Shown here in pieces: positions 60,425 to 64,000 of a stretch of 64,000 bases of DNA. The notes under the pieces are model-generated. The model did no database searches. It worked only from the letters and a program-made list of their open reading frames with translations, and had not been told where the DNA came from. A program made the translations under genes and the position numbers. The stretch's first letter is position 1. Each line of letters begins with the position of its first letter. Where the stretch lies: NCBI GenBank assembly GCA_017999985.1, contig JAGNKU010000001.1, forward strand, positions 1-64,000. Reading direction: 5' to 3'. This DNA is from Phycisphaerae bacterium. GTDB taxonomy: Bacteria; Planctomycetota; Phycisphaerae; UBA1845; Fen-1342.

Positions 60425-62050
60425 ATGATGCCTGCCAGACCTGATCCGGAACTCATTGTTCTCGCCGCGCGCACGCACACGCTGCATCCGCGCGTCCCCT
60501 CGGCCGAGGCCATCGCCATCGCGGACGGCCGCGTGCTGGCACTGGGATCACGACGCCGAATGCTGCGCGACCGACGGCGCGCCACACGTGTTCTCGACCT
60601 GCGCGACGCGGTCGTGACGCCGGGCCTCGTCGATTGTCATACGCACTTTTTTTACTGGGCGCTCGGCAACGCGCTCGTCATCGACGTGACCGCGTTGTCC
60701 TCGCTCAACGCCGTGTTGCAACGAATACACAAACTGGCCCCGATGCGGCGCGCCGGCGAGTGGACCGTCGTCCGCGGCTTTGATTACAACCGCTGGGGCC
60801 GCGGTCTGCCCTGTGCCGCCGACCTCGACGCCGTCGTGAAAGACCACCCGGTCATCGCCCACAGCCGCGACGGGCACACCGCGTGGCTGAATTCAGCGGC
60901 GCTGCGTCGCGCCGGCATCACCCGCCGCACGCCCGATCCCAAAGGCGGACGCTACGTGCGCGACGCGCGCGGTAACCCCACGGGCATCGTCCAGGAACTG
61001 GCCATCGATCTGCTGCCCAATCCGCTGCGCGAATTGGCGCGGCGCACCGACGCCGACGCGCAGCGGATCATCGACCGCGCGCTCCGCGCCGCTTATCGCA
61101 CCGCCTGGGCCTGCGGGATCGTCGGCGTGCACTCCATGGACGACTGCGCGTCACTGGCCCAGCTCGCACGCCATCACACCGAGCGGTGGCTCGGCATTCG
61201 GGTCGTTCACGCCGTCAATCTCCCGGACTTCGAGCACGCCCTGGAACTCGGCCTGCGCAGCGGCCTGGGCGATGACTGGTTCCGTGTCGGGGGCCTCAAA
61301 GTGTACGCCGACGGCGCGCTTGGCTCGCAAACGGCGTACATGTTCAAGCCGTACCCGGGACAGAAACACTTCTTCGGCGTCGCCGCCATCGCGGCAGACC
61401 AATTGCAGGAAGTCGCCGTGCGCGCCGCCCGCCACGGCTGGGCGCTGTGGATACACGCGATCGGCGACCGCGCGGTGCACGAGTCCATCGTCGCGATCGA
61501 AGCAGCCCGGCAGGCTGCCACGCCGCCGATCCCCAACCGAATCGAGCACGCCCAGTGCGTGCGGCCGGCGGACGTGCGGTGGATGGCGCGCGCCGGCATC
61601 ATCGGCTCAGTGCAGCCCTGCCACATTCTCTGTGACATCCCCATTGCGGATCGACACTGGCCCACCGCGCGAAAACACGCTTTCCCGCTTCGCAGTCTGC
61701 TCAACGCCGGCGTCACGCTCGCTGCCGGATCCGACGTGCCCATCGAGTCCATCGATCCACGCCGTAGTCTGTTCGGCGCGACGGCGCGGATGAGCGAGAC
61801 CGGTCAACCTGCCAGCGGCTGGTTCCCGGAGCAGCGCATCTCACGTCTCGCGGCACTGCGGAGTTTCACGCGGGGTGCGGCGGCAAGCCTCGGTGCCCCG
61901 TTGCCGGCGGGAACGCTTGCGCCCGGTGCCCGCGCCGACCTGACGATCTGGGCCGAGGATCCGCTCCGCGTGGCGCCGCGCGATTTGCTGCACATCGGCA
62001 TCCGCGGCTGCGTCGTTGCTGGCCAGGTCCATCTGACGGCCGACGCCTGA
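60425..62050 (+). CDS. YtcJ-type metal-dependent amidohydrolase
   Basis: 541 residues from ATG. The metal-binding VDCHTHFF and the later HAIGDRAVHESI, RIEHAQCV and AAGSDVPIE motifs are those of the amidohydrolase_3 (YtcJ) group. It should hydrolyse an amide or related bond in the cytoplasm, but the substrate is not fixed by sequence. An adjacent structured RNA or leader ends 73 bases upstream and could regulate it. A small intergenic gap of 111 bases separates it from the ROK kinase. Confidence 0.85.
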   Translation: MMPARPDPELIVLAARTHTLHPRVPSAEAIAIADGRVLALGSRRRMLRDRRRATRVLDLRDAVVTPGLVDCHTHFFYWALGNALVIDVTALSSLNAVLQRIHKLAPMRRAGEWTVVRGFDYNRWGRGLPCAADLDAVVKDHPVIAHSRDGHTAWLNSAALRRAGITRRTPDPKGGRYVRDARGNPTGIVQELAIDLLPNPLRELARRTDADAQRIIDRALRAAYRTAWACGIVGVHSMDDCASLAQLARHHTERWLGIRVVHAVNLPDFEHALELGLRSGLGDDWFRVGGLKVYADGALGSQTAYMFKPYPGQKHFFGVAAIAADQLQEVAVRAARHGWALWIHAIGDRAVHESIVAIEAARQAATPPIPNRIEHAQCVRPADVRWMARAGIIGSVQPCHILCDIPIADRHWPTARKHAFPLRSLLNAGVTLAAGSDVPIESIDPRRSLFGATARMSETGQPASGWFPEQRISRLAALRSFTRGAAASLGAPLPAGTLAPGARADLTIWAEDPLRVAPRDLLHIGIRGCVVAGQVHLTADA

Positions 62051-62161
62051 TCGGCCGGGGGCTGGCCGGCGCGCCGGTGCCCTTATGCCCACATTCCCTT
62101 ATGATCCGCGGATCAGCCGGACCCGACGGCCCGGCACGAACGCGTTGCTCCGGACAGGCAC

Positions 62162-63118
62162 ATGACGGCGACGTATACCATCGGTATCGATCTCGGCGGC
62201 ACCAATATCAAGGGCGGCGTCTGTGACGCGCATAGCGCGCTGATCGCCCGGCACTCCATTGACACGCAGGCCGAGCGCGGCCCCGACCACGTCATCCGCC
62301 GCATGGCCGAACTCGTCGACGAGCTGCGTCGGCGCGCCAAGTTGGACCCCGCGCAAGTCGCGGGCGTCGGGGTGGGCGCCCCCGGGCCGATGTCTCACAA
62401 ACGGGGAGTGGTCTACCACGCTCCCAATCTGCCCGGCTTCGTGGAAATCCCGCTCCGCGACCGCATGCAGGCGGCCACCGGGTTCCGCAGCGTGATTGAG
62501 AACGACGCCAACGCCGCCGCCTATGGCGAGTTCGCCGCCGGTGCCGGACGTGACGTGCGCGACATGGTGATGCTCACGCTCGGAACGGGCATTGGTGGTG
62601 GCATCATCCTCGACGGCCAGCTTTGCCGCGGCTACTTCGACAACGCCGGCGAAGTCGGGCACACGCTGGTCGTCCCCAATGGCCGTGCCTGCCCGTGCGG
62701 CCAACACGGGTGCCTCGAACGCTATGCCTCCGCCAATGCCGTCGCGGAGCGTCTCGCCGAAGCGGTCACCGCCGGCGAGGATTCCATTCTGAAGCCGAAA
62801 GTCCTGGCGCACACCGCCTTCGACGCCCGGGACGTGCTGGCCGCCATCGATCAGGGGGATACGCTGGCGGCCCGCATCTGGGACGAGACGTGTTTCTACC
62901 TGGCGCTCTCCGTGGTGAACCTCCAGCACGTGCTGAACCCGGAGCTGGTGGTGTTCGCCGGCGGGCTGATCAACGCCGGACAGCGTCTGCTGAGCTTGGT
63001 GCAGCATCACTTCGAGCGCTTGAGCTGGAAGATCGCCCCGGATCAACCGCGGATCGCACTCGCGACGCTGGGAACGGACGCGGGGACCATCGGCGCTGCG
63101 GTCCTCGCCCGGCCGTAG
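62162..63118 (+). CDS. ROK-family sugar kinase (glucokinase-like)
   Basis: 318 residues. The phosphate loop IGIDLGGTNIKGGV (8-21), the catalytic ENDANAAAYGE segment, the LGTGIGGGIILDG motif and the zinc-binding CPCGQHGCLERY define ROK sugar kinases. It phosphorylates glucose or a related hexose with ATP; the repressor branch is ruled out by the lack of a helix-turn-helix. It is convergent with, and 2 bases from, the next gene. Confidence 0.9.
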   Translation: MTATYTIGIDLGGTNIKGGVCDAHSALIARHSIDTQAERGPDHVIRRMAELVDELRRRAKLDPAQVAGVGVGAPGPMSHKRGVVYHAPNLPGFVEIPLRDRMQAATGFRSVIENDANAAAYGEFAAGAGRDVRDMVMLTLGTGIGGGIILDGQLCRGYFDNAGEVGHTLVVPNGRACPCGQHGCLERYASANAVAERLAEAVTAGEDSILKPKVLAHTAFDARDVLAAIDQGDTLAARIWDETCFYLALSVVNLQHVLNPELVVFAGGLINAGQRLLSLVQHHFERLSWKIAPDQPRIALATLGTDAGTIGAAVLARP

Positions 63119-63120
63119 GC

Positions 63121-63888
63121 TCAGTGCGCAGCCCATCGCGACCCCTGGCGCGCCACACGCGCCGCGATCCAGAACGGCGCGTAGCAGAGCAGGATCAGGC
63201 CGGTCGCCACCACTGCCAGCCAGAGCAGCGTCCACGGCCGCGGCCCCAGCAGGTCAAAGAGCGAGGGTCTGGCCGGATTCGCGCATAAGTACATGTAGTT
63301 CGCACCGAGTCCCCAATCGACCAGCCCGACGACGATCGCCAGTGCCAGCGTCACCAGCCACACGCGCACCGGCGCGCCCGGCTGAAGCCGCATGTGCAGG
63401 CCGAACGTCATCACCAACACGCCGACTACGATCGCCCCGTGCAACACGAAATACCGTACGCAATCAGGGCTGTAGGCCGCGGTCGTCACGTCCGGCGTGA
63501 GCAGCGCCTGCGAAGTTCCCCCCAGACCCCACACACACGCCAGTTCATACAGCAGCTGCGAAGCCCGATTGGACTTCGCCCGTCGCCCGACCCCGATCAA
63601 CGCCACCGCGGTTGTGAGCACCGCGATATCACACAGGTGCAGCGGCAACGATTCCTGCAACGACCACACGCCGCCGATGACCCGCCCGATCTGCGCCACC
63701 ACGGCCCCGATGAGCAGGACGGCCGCGAGCGCCCAGCACACGCCGCGCCGCACACCCGGACGGTCAGCTCCGCGTCGCAGCAACAGGGAAAGTATGACCG
63801 CAGCCCCCGCGATGGCGGCCAGCGCAGCCCAGTGCACCGGGCTGAACGCCACGAATTCGCCGCCGCCAGCTTGCCCCAGAATCTCCAT
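63121..63888 (-). CDS. TIGR02206/YwaF-like integral membrane protein
   Basis: 255 residues from ATG at 63888; an ATG at 63927 would add 13. About seven helices with LQESLPLHLCDIAVL and GANYMYLC..P (ANYMYLCANPARPSLFDLLG) match the TIGR02206/YwaF family. Function is not established. The ROK kinase gene ends two bases away on the other strand. Confidence 0.82.
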   Translation of the reverse strand: MEILGQAGGGEFVAFSPVHWAALAAIAGAAVILSLLLRRGADRPGVRRGVCWALAAVLLIGAVVAQIGRVIGGVWSLQESLPLHLCDIAVLTTAVALIGVGRRAKSNRASQLLYELACVWGLGGTSQALLTPDVTTAAYSPDCVRYFVLHGAIVVGVLVMTFGLHMRLQPGAPVRVWLVTLALAIVVGLVDWGLGANYMYLCANPARPSLFDLLGPRPWTLLWLAVVATGLILLCYAPFWIAARVARQGSRWAAH

Positions 63889-63949
63889 GCCGCCGGATAT
63901 GGTGGCCGATGCCCCGGGCCGCGACAACCGCCTTGGCGCGGGGACTCAC

Positions 63950-64000
63950 TTAGCCCCCCGCGAGCGTCCGCGCCACGGCATGTCGCACCGCGGCGAGTCG
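63950..64000 (-). CDS. Possible C-terminal end of a gene extending beyond the window
   Basis: Reading leftwards, an open frame enters from the right edge and stops at TAA (63950-63952), giving RLAAVRHAVARTLAGG. Position and composition fit the end of an upstream gene, but 16 residues are too few to confirm it. Confidence 0.3.
   Translation of the reverse strand, partial: RLAAVRHAVARTLAGG

Noticed and set aside
1-64000. CRISPR array or cas genes
   Set aside because: No regularly spaced repeats or Cas motifs were seen.

Overview
The window is 64 kb of GC-rich bacterial DNA with dense, mostly well-spaced genes on both strands. A pseudopilin with a C-terminal DGH-type motif, a GH116 enzyme carrying a planctomycete-style jelly-roll insert, many lipoproteins, a stand-alone CoaB, zinc-ribbon membrane proteins and an outer-membrane OprP-type porin together suggest a member of the Planctomycetota, probably near the Phycisphaerae. 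This placement is inferred from gene content; no rRNA is present to confirm it.

Layout. 0-4 kb: a secreted trypsin-like protease running off the left edge and a GT-C type membrane glycosyltransferase. 4-7 kb: a secreted GH116 glycosidase. 7-17 kb: a cell-surface polysaccharide region with the Wzt/Wzm export ABC transporter, WecB epimerase, a CocE-type lipoprotein hydrolase, two cytoplasmic glycosyltransferases and CoaB. 17-25 kb: a Ski2-like helicase, endonuclease V, threonine aldolase, a thioredoxin-fold/HEAT-like secreted protein, a large polytopic membrane protein and tRNA-Leu(CAA). 25-35 kb: PQQ-type sugar dehydrogenase lipoprotein, a DUF4932-like metalloprotease, phosphoglycerate mutase GpmI, GDP-fucose synthase, the kbl-tdh threonine-degradation pair and a secreted esterase. 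35-47 kb: lipoproteins, a DsbD with two N-terminal domains, a TolB-like protein, a Xer recombinase, a PpiD/SurA-like chaperone translationally coupled to leucyl-tRNA synthetase. 47-51 kb: pseudopilin, a 95-residue secreted protein, a porin, a 36-residue membrane peptide and an AMMECR1 protein.

51.7-58.4 kb is the main accessory region: ten tightly packed minus-strand genes forming a Mu-like phage head module (DUF935 portal, GNAT acetyltransferase, Mu I-type protease, DUF2190-like protein, gpT major capsid, gp36/DUF1320, two small unknowns, a lipoprotein and a holin-like protein). There is no terminase, MuF protein, tail, transposase or integrase in the window, yet every frame is open and several genes are translationally coupled. 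This is the best candidate for an undescribed or domesticated capsid system.

58.5-64 kb: a zinc-ribbon membrane protein, a GCGC-rich non-coding stretch, tRNA-Thr(CGT), a candidate structured small RNA with a C-rich loop, a YtcJ-type amidohydrolase, an ROK sugar kinase, a TIGR02206-type membrane protein and the probable tail of another gene at the right edge.
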